Of a stretch of 58,912 bases of DNA, positions 17,522 through 25,755 are shown piece by piece (the first letter of the stretch is position 1; every line of letters begins with the position of its first letter). Location of the stretch: NCBI RefSeq assembly GCF_000685075.1, contig NZ_BAYD01000024.1:1-58912 (forward strand), given 5' to 3'. This stretch comes from Paraburkholderia oxyphila NBRC 105797. Lineage in GTDB: Bacteria > Pseudomonadota > Gammaproteobacteria > Burkholderiales > Burkholderiaceae. The translations under genes were made by a program, and so were the position numbers. The notes under the pieces are model-generated. The model was given only the letters and a program-made list of their open reading frames with translations, had not been told where the DNA came from and searched no databases.

Positions 17522-17573
17522 ATTGTTGTTGTCGTTACAACAATCGGGAACCGGTCTTCCAGGGTTCCCGTCG
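17522..17573. promoter_or_regulatory. Inverted repeats upstream of the copper-receptor operon
   Basis: A perfect inverted repeat ATTGTTGT-N7-ACAACAAT occupies 17522-17544, about 150 bp upstream of the CruR copy 2 start. It is followed by CGGGAAC (17545-17551) and its complement GTTCCCG some 11 bp on. Either could be an operator adding transcriptional control. No clear -35/-10 pair was identified with confidence. Confidence 0.4.
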
Positions 17574-17666
17574 AAATTGCGGCGGGTCAGTGCCTGAAAG
17601 CGGTCTCGCGAACGTGAGATGCGGCACTCTGACGCATGGAGTGCCAAGGTCTTGACCGCTCTCCCC

Positions 17667-18305
17667 CTAACCGGACGCAGGGTTACGGCGTTTCTTGATG
17701 TACATGCGTCGATACAGGATCGACCAGGCCATCAGTCCGGCATAGGTTCCATATCTGACCAAGGTGGAGAGTCGATCGACGTCGTATCCGGTCACGTACC
17801 CGACGATATACAGCCGCAAAACGTTTTCGCCTACGAGCCCGATTCCCCAGACGGCTGTCATGAGCCGGATGGATCTTGCGAGTGCCGGGCGTGACTGCCA
17901 GCTCGCGTCGAATTCCCGTTCGCGTCCGAGAGACTCTCGCGCCAGTGTCGATCTCGCGAGATAGTACACGAGTGGGCGATCGGCCATCAGGGACAGGAGA
18001 AAAAGGATGCCGATCAAGCCGCCCACCAGCGGTTCGCGTGCCTCGCGCAACCATCGGCCAGCGGGGGAAATGAGCAGAAGCAGCGACAGGGCGAGGCTCG
18101 CAAGCACGATTGCGCTCAACGCATCGAAGTGCCGAAAGCACGCCCAATCGAAAGTGATCCAGATGAAGAGCGGTATGCTCGACGCCATCAGCGCACCCAG
18201 CAATCCCCAATGGGGAAGTGCTATCCGGTAACTCACCGCAGGCAATGCCACGTTGACGACGAACGCCAGAAAATACCGGGCAGAGGGGATCATCGCGGGA
18301 CGCAT
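17667..18305 (-). CDS. VC0807-like integral membrane protein
   Basis: About 212 residues from ATG 18305, or 208 from ATG 18293. Six to seven hydrophobic helices, with a cytoplasmic charged loop (ARESLGREREFDASWQSR) between the fourth and fifth, and a basic C terminus (YIKKRRN). The layout matches the widespread VC0807-type membrane proteins of unknown function. No ribosome binding site supports a single start. It is divergent from the amidohydrolase gene. Confidence 0.7.
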   Translation of the reverse strand: MRPAMIPSARYFLAFVVNVALPAVSYRIALPHWGLLGALMASSIPLFIWITFDWACFRHFDALSAIVLASLALSLLLLISPAGRWLREAREPLVGGLIGILFLLSLMADRPLVYYLARSTLARESLGREREFDASWQSRPALARSIRLMTAVWGIGLVGENVLRLYIVGYVTGYDVDRLSTLVRYGTYAGLMAWSILYRRMYIKKRRNPASG

Positions 18306-18615
18306 AGGGTTTGACGGGGGCGGCAATATGGGCGCGAAGCGCACATCCGAGTGCCGGAGACACCATACCACCGCCTGACCGCCCACGGCCGACCCGCAGC
18401 GGTATGCGCTGTCTGCGCCGGTTCTATGGCACCTGCGACAGGTTTGCCAACATGCCCCGACAATTTCCTTACAGTTGTGAGGCTATCCAGCCTGGGCCCA
18501 TCGCGACGCGTGCTGGCTGCGCCCTGAGGCGTCGTTGGCGTCGCTCATTCTGCTTATAGGAAGGTTGTCTTGTGCTAGCCTTCGATCATCCGCTTTACCG
18601 GATGGAGGCCGCAGG
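18306..18615. other. Divergent intergenic region
   Basis: 310 bp between the divergent membrane-protein and amidohydrolase genes. It should hold both promoters. Candidate -10 elements include TGCTTATAG near 18550 and TGTGCTAGC near 18570, but neither has a matching -35 that I would defend. No repeat is seen. Confidence 0.3.
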
Positions 18616-19527
18616 ATGAACCCCGATGCGCTCCCGATCCTTGACTGCCACCAGCACTTTTACGACGCCCGGCGCTTCCACTATCCCGTGTTCGCCCAGC
18701 GTAGCGACGGCTTCGAAGCCCTGGTTGGCGACTATGCCGCGCTTCCCCGAAGCTATCTCCCCGACGACTATGCCCGAGACACGTACGGCTTGAACGTCGC
18801 TGGAACGGTATGGGCTGAATTTATGTCGACAGATCCGGTAGGCGAAGCGCTTTGGGCGCAGGAACGGGCGACGGTGGCCCGGCGACCCAACGGCATCATT
18901 GCGCTGGTCGACTTTCTGGGCGCCGACCTGACTGCCACACTGGACGTCTACGCGTCGGCAGACCGGATTCGTTGTGTTCGTCAGCATCTTGGCTGGCATT
19001 CAACGAATCCTCTGCTTCGCTATGCAGCTGGCCCGGACGTGATGTCGGATCACGCCTGGCGACGGGGAATCGAGTGCCTGCGGGGACGCAACCTTGTCTG
19101 CGAGATAGAGCTTTTTGCTTCGCAGCTGCACGATCTCGCATCTTTGGCGAGCGCGTTCCCAGACCAACAATTCGTACTCCCAGTGATGGGCTGGCCGGTC
19201 GATTTGACGAGCGCGGGCGAGGCAGCGTGGCAGCACGGGATGACAGCAGTCGCTGCCTGTCCCAACGTGGCGGTCAAGATATTCGGGCTCGAATGCATCT
19301 TCGGCATTCACTGGACGGTCGATCAGGTTCGCGCCTGGATTTTGAAGGCCATCGAGATTTTTGGTCCCGAGCGCTGCATGTTCGCCAGTCACATGCCGAT
19401 ATGCACGCTCGCATGCAGCTTCGCACAGCTCTATCGCGCCTATTTCCGGATCGTTGAAGATTTTAGCGTTGCCGAGCGCAAACTGCTTTTCCACGATGCG
19501 GCCGCAAAGATCTACAGATTGCACTAA
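18616..19527 (+). CDS. Amidohydrolase-2 family metal-dependent hydrolase
   Basis: 303 residues; GGAGG precedes ATG 18616. The N terminus shows the TIM-barrel metal motif DCHQHFYDARRFHYPVF (D-x-H-x-H). Other landmarks are VRQHLGWHS, LPVMGWPVD, and ERCMFASHMPI near the C terminus. Members close to this layout include 2-pyrone-4,6-dicarboxylate and L-fuconolactone-type lactonases. The expected DHLGKP-like motif reads LPVMGWP here, so one metal/base His seems to be missing. It is cytosolic, with a FUSC transporter 42 bp downstream, which suggests handling of an aromatic or lactone compound. The substrate is unknown. Confidence 0.82.
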   Translation: MNPDALPILDCHQHFYDARRFHYPVFAQRSDGFEALVGDYAALPRSYLPDDYARDTYGLNVAGTVWAEFMSTDPVGEALWAQERATVARRPNGIIALVDFLGADLTATLDVYASADRIRCVRQHLGWHSTNPLLRYAAGPDVMSDHAWRRGIECLRGRNLVCEIELFASQLHDLASLASAFPDQQFVLPVMGWPVDLTSAGEAAWQHGMTAVAACPNVAVKIFGLECIFGIHWTVDQVRAWILKAIEIFGPERCMFASHMPICTLACSFAQLYRAYFRIVEDFSVAERKLLFHDAAAKIYRLH

Positions 19528-19569
19528 CGCCGCTCGCGCAGGCCCCCGAAAGAGATCACGGACACTTCC

Positions 19570-20688
19570 ATGAACGACAGCCCGCGACGCTCGCCCGATC
19601 GAGCCGGAAAATCGCTCCGGTGCATGCTGCAACCCGTCGCCGCATTGGGGCGTTGGCTGGACCGGGTCGATCCTGGCACGCACCGTCGGATCAAGGGGCT
19701 GCGGCTCGTGACGGCCTACGGTATCGCGGCGGCGCTCGGGACGTTGCAGGACATTGCACGGAGCGTGCCCAGCAGCGTCTCGCTGGGCTATCTCGCCGGA
19801 AGCTTCGCCCTCTGGGCGAGCGTTTCAGAGGGCAAAGCGACGCGAGTCGAATCGAGTCGTGATCTCACGCTGCTGAGCTTTGCCGCCGCGTTCGGCGCGG
19901 CTTTGTTCGTGGTTTTATCCGGGCCGCTACAGCTTGCAGGTCGGGCAGGGCCGGAACTGGTTCTCGTGACGGGTGCGTTTCTGGTTGGATATCTCAAACG
20001 ATTCGGTATCCTCGGGGCGGGCGTCGGATCGCAAATCTATATCGGTGAATTACTCGCATACGGCGCCCATTTAACGACAGGCGACCTGTGGGCCATCGTG
20101 ATTGCTGCGCTGATCGCCGTGCTGGCGTCGGTCGTGCCGCGCGTGCTGAGCGGTCCCGCGGAGCAGCCCGTCGTTGCAGCGGTGCTCGCCGCCGGGCCGG
20201 CACCGTTGCGAGGCAGGTGTTCGCCGGAGTTCTTCATGGGATTGCAGGCAGCCATCGGCGCGTTGCTCATCTGCCTGCTGAATGGCCTGATGAGTATCGA
20301 GGAGTCTGCCTGGGCGATCACCGCGTGCACGTATGTTGTCGCCGGTTCGGCAAGCGGCACGATACAGCGTGTGCGTCGCCGGATTTTCGGTACGTTGATT
20401 GGCGTCCCGCTAGGCCTTGCCTGTCTGCCGGTTGCCGAGCACGCGCCGCTGCTCATCTGGGCGGCAGCCGCATTCGCGATGATCATCTATGCGATGGCTC
20501 TGCCGGAGCGCTACGACGTCGCCTGCGGGGCCTTCGCTTTCACACTGATCGTCACACTGGCGGCAAGTGGCGTGCACTCAATCTCCCTGCTTGCGGCCCG
20601 TGCCTGGGAGACGCTCCTTGGTGGATCGCTGGGCATCGCTGCCGCCATGCTCATTTTTCCGCTCCGAACCTCGAACCCCACCAAATAG
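19570..20688 (+). CDS. FUSC-like (fusaric acid resistance/aromatic acid exporter type) membrane protein
   Basis: 372 residues. Two blocks of hydrophobic helices (about 47-210 and 225-365) are separated by a short hydrophilic linker, as in half-size FUSC or DUF2955-like permeases. The motif RIFGTLIGVPLGLACLPVAEH resembles the FUSC repeat (R-x-x-G-T-x-x-G). It lies 42 bp after the hydrolase gene and just before a TetR gene, the classic arrangement for a regulated exporter. Possible role: export of organic acids. No strong ribosome binding site is visible. Confidence 0.75.
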   Translation: MNDSPRRSPDRAGKSLRCMLQPVAALGRWLDRVDPGTHRRIKGLRLVTAYGIAAALGTLQDIARSVPSSVSLGYLAGSFALWASVSEGKATRVESSRDLTLLSFAAAFGAALFVVLSGPLQLAGRAGPELVLVTGAFLVGYLKRFGILGAGVGSQIYIGELLAYGAHLTTGDLWAIVIAALIAVLASVVPRVLSGPAEQPVVAAVLAAGPAPLRGRCSPEFFMGLQAAIGALLICLLNGLMSIEESAWAITACTYVVAGSASGTIQRVRRRIFGTLIGVPLGLACLPVAEHAPLLIWAAAAFAMIIYAMALPERYDVACGAFAFTLIVTLAASGVHSISLLAARAWETLLGGSLGIAAAMLIFPLRTSNPTK

Positions 20689-20737
20689 GCGGCGCTCAGG
20701 ACGCTATGCGGCGCTAATGGAATAGAGCAGCCAGGGT

Positions 20738-20753
20738 TTGACAGACTGGTCAA
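20738..20753. promoter_or_regulatory. Palindromic operator for the TetR regulator
   Basis: TTGAC-AGACTG-GTCAA is a perfect 5-bp-arm palindrome whose left half doubles as a consensus -35 (TTGACA, 20738-20743). It lies 70 bp upstream of the TetR start. The size, symmetry and position are typical of TetR-family autoregulation. The -10 is not obvious. Confidence 0.6.
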
Positions 20754-20821
20754 CAGGGCGAGTCTGCCGTCCCGAAGCTTGTAGAATAAGCGCTATTGCT
20801 CGCTTTCAATCCGACAAGATT

Positions 20822-21475
20822 GTGACAACGAAGAGGCGTCCCTCACTCAAGCCGCGAAAGATCCCGCAGCAATCCCGCGCCGAATACACCGTTGCCGCAA
20901 TTCTGGAGGCCGCGGCGGGCATACTCGAAACCCGGGGCATGGAGGGGCTCAATACCAACCTTGTTGCCCAGCGCGCCGGAGTCAGCGTCGGATCGCTATA
21001 CCAGTACTTCCCCAACAAGGATTCGCTCATCGTCGCCCTCTGTCTGCGGGACAAAGCGGTGTTCTACAGCGAGGCCGAAGGCTCGCTGAACGAGCCGACG
21101 GGGCAGACGGCACTGAAATACCTGATTACCGTCTCGGTGCGCCAGCAATTGCGCCGCCCGGCGCTGGCGCGCGCGCTCGATTTCGAGGAAGGTCGTCCTG
21201 CCATCGCAAAGGAGCTGGCAACCTCATCGGTCGCTTTTCATGGGTTGGTGCAGCAGATTCTGTCGCGTAGCGATATCCCGCCGCAGGCCAGCATGGAGAT
21301 CGCGACGGACGATGTTCTCGCCCTGGTGCGTGCCCTCACCGATGCGGCCGGAGAGCGCGGCGAGGTACGCCGTGGCGCACTGGAACAGCGAGTCGAACGC
21401 GCGCTGTTTGGCTACCTTGGCATCACCGCTTGCCAGACCGAAACATCGCGAGCGCCACCTAAGCGGTCCCGCTAG
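20822..21475 (+). CDS. TetR-family transcriptional regulator
   Basis: About 217 residues if the GTG at 20822 is used; the frame also opens from a TTG at 20738, but that would place the operator inside the gene. The N-terminal helix-turn-helix is clear: ILEAAAGILETRGMEGLNTNLVAQRAGVSVGSLYQYFPNKDSL. The C-terminal ligand domain is generic. It probably represses itself and perhaps the FUSC/hydrolase genes directly upstream on the same strand. Confidence 0.87.
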   Translation: MTTKRRPSLKPRKIPQQSRAEYTVAAILEAAAGILETRGMEGLNTNLVAQRAGVSVGSLYQYFPNKDSLIVALCLRDKAVFYSEAEGSLNEPTGQTALKYLITVSVRQQLRRPALARALDFEEGRPAIAKELATSSVAFHGLVQQILSRSDIPPQASMEIATDDVLALVRALTDAAGERGEVRRGALEQRVERALFGYLGITACQTETSRAPPKRSR

Positions 21476-21777
21476 CCGGCCGAGGCTGTCTTTATTCAGG
21501 TCATCCGGTGACCCGTTCGCAACGCGGCCCCCATGCCAGGCCAGATCCCGGCGGATCCAAAAAGCGAGTAAACATTCGCTTCTGTACCCGGTACAACGCG
21601 ATAACCCGCGTCGGCGCGGGCTCCGGCGCCCGGTGAACCCGCACGCCTAAAGCGAGTTTCAAAATCGGCTAATGACTCACAAAATCTGCTCATGGCGCAT
21701 CATCCTGAACGCCCTGTCGAACAGCGCCGGATCGGCGAGTGCGCCTGCACAGCAATCAACATCTTGTGAGATCGATC

Positions 21778-22179
21778 ATGAAACTTCATCAGCAAGCGAA
21801 ACTCAACCACCTGAGCTTTCCCACTGTCAACGTTGCCGAAACGGCTGCGTTCTTCGAGAAATATCTCGGCTGCGAGGTTGTCGCCGCAGGCCAGCACTGC
21901 CTGCTCAAGCGTAACGGCTTCGACATTGTCCTCGAGCACATCGAGGACAATGTCGAGCCGGTCTGGCCGGGAAATTTCCACTTTGGCCTGGAAGTCGACA
22001 CGCTGGAAGACCTCCAGACGCTCTATCAGGAATTCCTTGACGGCGGCGTCCGGATGGAAACAGGGATATTCAACAACACGCGCGGATCGCGCTTCTTCTG
22101 TCGTGCGCCGGGTGGCGTGCTGATCGAGATTAACACGCGCGCGGACATGCAGCAGGATCAGTGGCGCAAGCTCTTTTGA
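21778..22179 (+). CDS. VOC-superfamily (glyoxalase/dioxygenase fold) protein
   Basis: 133 residues from ATG 21778. It has the beta-alpha-beta-beta-beta repeat pattern: LNHLSFPTVNVAETAAFFEKYLG at the start, with a metal-ligand His, FHFGLEVDTLEDLQTLYQEF in the middle, and APGGVLIEINTR with the terminal Glu ligand. It is a cytosolic metalloenzyme of unknown substrate. The 300 bp upstream contain no recognisable gene. The ribosome binding site is weak. Confidence 0.88.
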   Translation: MKLHQQAKLNHLSFPTVNVAETAAFFEKYLGCEVVAAGQHCLLKRNGFDIVLEHIEDNVEPVWPGNFHFGLEVDTLEDLQTLYQEFLDGGVRMETGIFNNTRGSRFFCRAPGGVLIEINTRADMQQDQWRKLF

Positions 22180-22203
22180 CAGGAGACGCGATCAGGCCGG
22201 ACA

Positions 22204-22707
22204 TCATGGGTCATGGTGGCCATGCGCTTTAGAGTCCGTTCTGGGGCGGCCCGTGCGCGTGCTGATACGGACTCCAGATCGTTTTCGCGCTGCTGGAAAA
22301 CCGCTGGCGATCTGCCTGGCGATCAGCGCATCGCCAGCCTGTTTCCAGCTTTGACGGTCGCAGGGGGCACCCTGCTCGATGAAGCAGAGCAGCGCGCCCA
22401 GCAGTTCGCCTGGGTCGCGATTCTCCAGCACCGCGCAATCGATCAGCGCGCTGTGCACGATGGCGAGTTGATCGCGCGCCCGGCGTTGCAATAGCCGGTC
22501 TTCCTTGAGCGCGCGAGTCGCGTTCGCGCGCGCTTTCTGCGCGCGAAGCGCCGCTTTTTCGGCTTTGACCAGAGCGGCGAGCTTGCGCTCTTCGTCGATG
22601 CCGCGCGCCGGATCGTCAAAGAGAACCAGCAGCGCGCGCTGGTGTTCGGTCGGAGTCTTGAGCGCGCGTAAAGCTCCGATGCGCTCGTTCAGCCATGGAT
22701 CGTTCAT
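22204..22707 (-). CDS. Hypothetical protein with a TraD-like (conjugal transfer) segment
   Basis: 167 residues from ATG 22707. Residues 45-85 form a charged Ala/Lys/Arg/Glu helix likely to be a coiled coil. It is followed by a segment ending GELLGALLCFIEQ, which resembles the LLGALL region of small TraD-type conjugal transfer proteins. A basic, low-complexity tail ends in HGHHDP. It lies 41 bp downstream of a tiny membrane protein and belongs to the operon headed by the third DUF2946 ORF, so a conjugation role is far from certain. Confidence 0.5.
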   Translation of the reverse strand: MNDPWLNERIGALRALKTPTEHQRALLVLFDDPARGIDEERKLAALVKAEKAALRAQKARANATRALKEDRLLQRRARDQLAIVHSALIDCAVLENRDPGELLGALLCFIEQGAPCDRQSWKQAGDALIARQIASGFPAARKRSGVRISTRTGRPRTDSKAHGHHDP

Positions 22708-22748
22708 GTCGTGTTTCTTCGATGAATGTGGGACGCGACGCGATTGCG

Positions 22749-22952
22749 TCAAATGCGCATGGCGGTGCGCTGATTGCCGCCAGCGTCCTGGCATGGACAG
22801 GCGCGCAGGAGCTGCAGTTGCATCGGAGCGGCAGCGGAACCGGGCAGCCCGTGCACGACGGACCATGCCCAGCCTGCCCAAAGCAGGGCGGCGACGCACG
22901 CCGCGAGGTTCAGCCATGCGGCGTGCCGGTGAAGCCATTTGAGTAAGTTCAT
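22749..22952 (-). CDS. Small single-pass membrane protein with a CPC motif
   Basis: 67 residues from ATG 22952 (GAGG 9 bp upstream). The N terminus is cationic and His-containing (MNLLKWLHRHAAW), followed by one hydrophobic helix (LNLAACVAALLWAGWAWSVV) and a short tail with LLRACPCQDAGG. It lies 208 bp downstream of DUF2946 copy 3 and is therefore the first protein likely controlled by that leader. His and CPC residues would suit copper binding. No family is recognised. Confidence 0.6.
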   Translation of the reverse strand: MNLLKWLHRHAAWLNLAACVAALLWAGWAWSVVHGLPGSAAAPMQLQLLRACPCQDAGGNQRTAMRI

Positions 22953-23160
22953 TGAGAGAACCTCGATATCGAACAAGATGCAGGGAACACGGGGGCTGGC
23001 TTGCGGCACTTTCGCAAGCGCGCGCGGGTAGCCACGGACACCACGTACGCGTAGCGCAACGTAGTCCGGGCAGGACGCGCATCACGCGTCGATTACGATG
23101 GCGTGCGCGATCGCCCGCACGCCTCGGGGGCGCGCGGTGCAAAACAGCTGGGAAGGGGAA

Positions 23161-23526
23161 TCAGTGCGCGGCTGGCGGCGCTCTTGGCCGTCCCGAAGGG
23201 AACGCGCCAAGCGGCGTGAAGCGCGAGATCAGCGTGGGGACAATGGCTGCGACGACGAGCGCAAAAAACGCCGGCGTGACGGCGGGCAACGGCGGCATGG
23301 CCGTGTGTGTGGCCAGCAGGTCGCAATAACCGCAGGCGGAAAGCGCGCTATCCAGCGCGTGGTGAGACTGGGGGGCCGCGGCCTGTGTGGCGGAACACAG
23401 TGGCGCGAAGGGTTCATGCGCACGCTCGGCCGCGACCAGTTGACTGATCAGCGGCACGAGCACGATCAGCCACATGGCAATCAAGCCAAGCCAGGCGGTC
23501 GTGCGGGTGCGGGCGCGAGAATTCAT
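23161..23526 (-). CDS. cruR: DUF2946 copper-sensing leader ORF, CruR type (copy 3)
   Basis: 121 residues from ATG 23526. It contains a hydrophobic segment (11-32), LCSATQ at 43-48, CGYC at 65-68, and RAPP at 115-118. It is nearly identical to copy 2 in the membrane segment and the last 18 residues, while the loop between differs. The next gene on the strand starts 208 bp on, a long untranslated stretch suited to Rho. By homology it should reduce expression of the small membrane protein when copper is abundant. Confidence 0.85.
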   Translation of the reverse strand: MNSRARTRTTAWLGLIAMWLIVLVPLISQLVAAERAHEPFAPLCSATQAAAPQSHHALDSALSACGYCDLLATHTAMPPLPAVTPAFFALVVAAIVPTLISRFTPLGAFPSGRPRAPPAAH

Positions 23527-23730
23527 GTCAGAGAGCGATAGGGGTGCGGTAGTTTAGCACCGCCTCCAATGGGCTTCCATGGGGAGCGCAGGATAAGCGG
23601 CCATCATGGCGTGATACAGGGTATAGCGGCTTGGCATGCTCATATCGGTTCTTCAGTTTTCCGAAGGAATCGGCGAGCGCGGGAAAGCAAGCGTGTTGAG
23701 GCACTCAGGCGGACAACGGTGGGGCGGAGC

Positions 23731-23765
23731 ATGCGCCATTGCAGCAACGTGCCGCAATGGCGCAT
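23731..23765 (-). terminator. Perfect 12-bp hairpin after the oxidoreductase operon
   Basis: ATGCGCCATTGC (23731-23742) and GCAATGGCGCAT (23754-23765) form a perfect stem with an 11-bp loop, 35 bp beyond the stop of the cytochrome c gene on the minus strand. There is no U tract, so it would be a transcript-stabilising or Rho-assisted end. It also insulates the DUF2946 copy 3 operon that follows. Confidence 0.6.
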
Positions 23766-23799
23766 GAGCCTGCCAGGACGGCGGGTGGCGCAATGCGCG

Positions 23800-24501
23800 T
23801 TATCGCGCTTGCGCCGTCATGTAGGCAATCGCAGCGCGAATGTCGGTGTCGGTGCAGGTCGCGCAACCGCCCTTGGGCGGCATCGCGTTAAAGCCGTGCA
23901 ACGCGTGCTGCAGGAGCGTCGCGTCACCTTGCGCGATGCGCGGGGACCACGCGGCACGGTCACCGACCTTCGGCGCGCCCGCGGCGCCCGTCGCGTGGCA
24001 GGCGAAGCATGACGATCCGTAGACCTGCTTGCCTGCCGCCAACAACTCCGCTTTGGCGGGCGCCGGCGTCGCCGCTTGCGGCTTGTCTGCCGTGCTCGCG
24101 CGAACCGGCACGATCGCCTCGCGCGGCGGCTGAGCGGCGACCGCCACCGTCTGCACGCCGCCGTTGGCGCCGGACGCGCGCGCCTGCAAGCTGAAATACG
24201 CGGCGATATTGACGATGTCGCGATCCGACAGCGGTTGGGCCATGGCATTCATGGTGGGATTCTGACGCGTCCTGCCGTCGCGATAGGCGCGCAGCGCGCT
24301 CTCCAGATAGTCGCTTTGCTGCCCGGCCAGATTCGGCACGCCCGGGATGCGCGCAATGCCATTGGCGTTGTGGCACGCGAAGCAGACGGCCGCGCGCCGC
24401 TGACCGGCGCCCACATCGGGCGCGGGCCCGGACGATTGCGCGTGGGCGGCCGACTGAACCAGCACCAGCAGCGCGAGCACCATTCGAAGCATCGTTTTCA
24501 T
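23800..24501 (-). CDS. Periplasmic diheme cytochrome c
   Basis: 233 residues; signal peptide with cleavage after AHA at about 21. Two heme-attachment motifs are seen: CFACH at 40-44 and CFACH at 165-169. Each sits in a separate class I fold joined by an Ala/Pro/Val-rich linker (about 115-150). The second domain has a CATC pair near the C terminus as in cytochrome c5-like proteins. It is the last gene of the bd-like oxidoreductase operon, 32 bp after the preceding stop. It is the likely electron donor or acceptor of that membrane complex. Confidence 0.9.
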   Translation of the reverse strand: MKTMLRMVLALLVLVQSAAHAQSSGPAPDVGAGQRRAAVCFACHNANGIARIPGVPNLAGQQSDYLESALRAYRDGRTRQNPTMNAMAQPLSDRDIVNIAAYFSLQARASGANGGVQTVAVAAQPPREAIVPVRASTADKPQAATPAPAKAELLAAGKQVYGSSCFACHATGAAGAPKVGDRAAWSPRIAQGDATLLQHALHGFNAMPPKGGCATCTDTDIRAAIAYMTAQAR

Positions 24502-24533
24502 GAGTGAAATTCCAGAAGCGATTGAGCAGATCG

Positions 24534-25751
24534 TTAGAAGCTGTCGCGAACGGAGATCGCGATGCCGTAAGCCAGGAAGACGGCGATCCAGACGCCCAGC
24601 ACCGCGACCGCGCCGGTGCCCATGCGCGCGACGGAACGCTCGGCGGTATAGACGCCCTGGGTGCGTCCCGAGCGGTAGAGCAGCATCAGGTAGAAGCCGC
24701 CAACGAGGCCGCCGATGCCCGTGAGCGTGGCGAAGAACAGCACGGTGGACGGCCAGTCGACATGCACCCCATAGGTATGGATGTCGTAACCGAGGGGCCG
24801 CAGATAATGCACGCGGATGACTTCGCGCCAGATTGCCAGCAGGCCGAGCAGCGCGACGCCACCCGCGAGCGGCGCATAGCCGTGCGTGGCTGCGCCGCTC
24901 CCGCGCATCCAGAGCGCCATCGCGCCGAGTCCGGCGACGATCAGCCAGCCCAGCGGATGAAGCGCGAGCCCGCTGGCTGTGGGCAGCGAGGCCTGCCATG
25001 CGAGCATCGGCAGGATCGAGAGCGCAAAGCCCCAGCGCGCGAGACGACGCCCGAGCGTGCGGACGAAGTCGAGCCAGGCCGCTTCGTGGTCGGCGCGCAC
25101 GGCGAAGTAGTGCGCATAGGCGATCAGGAACAGTCCGACCGCCGGCACCGAGAGTCCCATGATGAAGACATAGCGCGGCCACTGGATGGCGTGCAGCGCG
25201 GCGCCGCGCGTATCCACCATGCCGCCCGGCGCATACCAGTTCATCCATTGCTGCGGCAGCAGGGCCTGGTAGGAGAGCGCATGCATGATGAGACCGTCAA
25301 GGCAGAACAGCGCCAGCGCGATCCATGCATAGACGCCGATATGGCGGCGCGCGCCCGCCCGATTCGCGTGATAGAAGGCGAACCAGCAGCAGTAGCCGAC
25401 GATCAGCGTGAAGATGAAGGCGATGGCCCAGCGTCCCGACAGCACGTTGGACGTATACCACTGCGGGTCGTAGATGACTTGCGTGAACAGCAGGGGGCCG
25501 ACGCCCAGCACGATCAGTAGCGACACGGCCACTTTGGCGACCTTGGTGAGCGCGAAGGAGAGCCGCTCCCAGTGCGCGCCGTGGCGGCGCCGGTGAAACG
25601 CGAAGATGGCCAGTCCCGCGGCGCCGAGCGCGAGGTGCACGAAGGCGATGTGCAGCACCCACGTCACCACCATCAGGATCTGAAACACCACGGGCTGCGC
25701 GGGTACCCCGGCGGGGTCGCGCATCGTGTTCATGACGGTTCCGATATCCAT
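24534..25751 (-). CDS. Polytopic membrane subunit of a bd-like oxidoreductase
   Basis: 405 residues, ten or more hydrophobic helices and no soluble domain. Landmarks are PVVFQILMVVTWVLHIAFVHLALG, FTQVIYDPQWYTSNVLSGRW, YHANRAG and an extended His/Trp-containing central region (MHALSYQALLPQQWMNWYAPGG). It is not recognisable as an ordinary CydB. It begins 4 bp after the stop of the CydA-like gene, so the two are surely co-translated partners. The His residues inside helices could ligate heme b. Function beyond that is inferred from the operon. Confidence 0.75.
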   Translation of the reverse strand: MDIGTVMNTMRDPAGVPAQPVVFQILMVVTWVLHIAFVHLALGAAGLAIFAFHRRRHGAHWERLSFALTKVAKVAVSLLIVLGVGPLLFTQVIYDPQWYTSNVLSGRWAIAFIFTLIVGYCCWFAFYHANRAGARRHIGVYAWIALALFCLDGLIMHALSYQALLPQQWMNWYAPGGMVDTRGAALHAIQWPRYVFIMGLSVPAVGLFLIAYAHYFAVRADHEAAWLDFVRTLGRRLARWGFALSILPMLAWQASLPTASGLALHPLGWLIVAGLGAMALWMRGSGAATHGYAPLAGGVALLGLLAIWREVIRVHYLRPLGYDIHTYGVHVDWPSTVLFFATLTGIGGLVGGFYLMLLYRSGRTQGVYTAERSVARMGTGAVAVLGVWIAVFLAYGIAISVRDSF

Positions 25752-25755
25752 GAAC

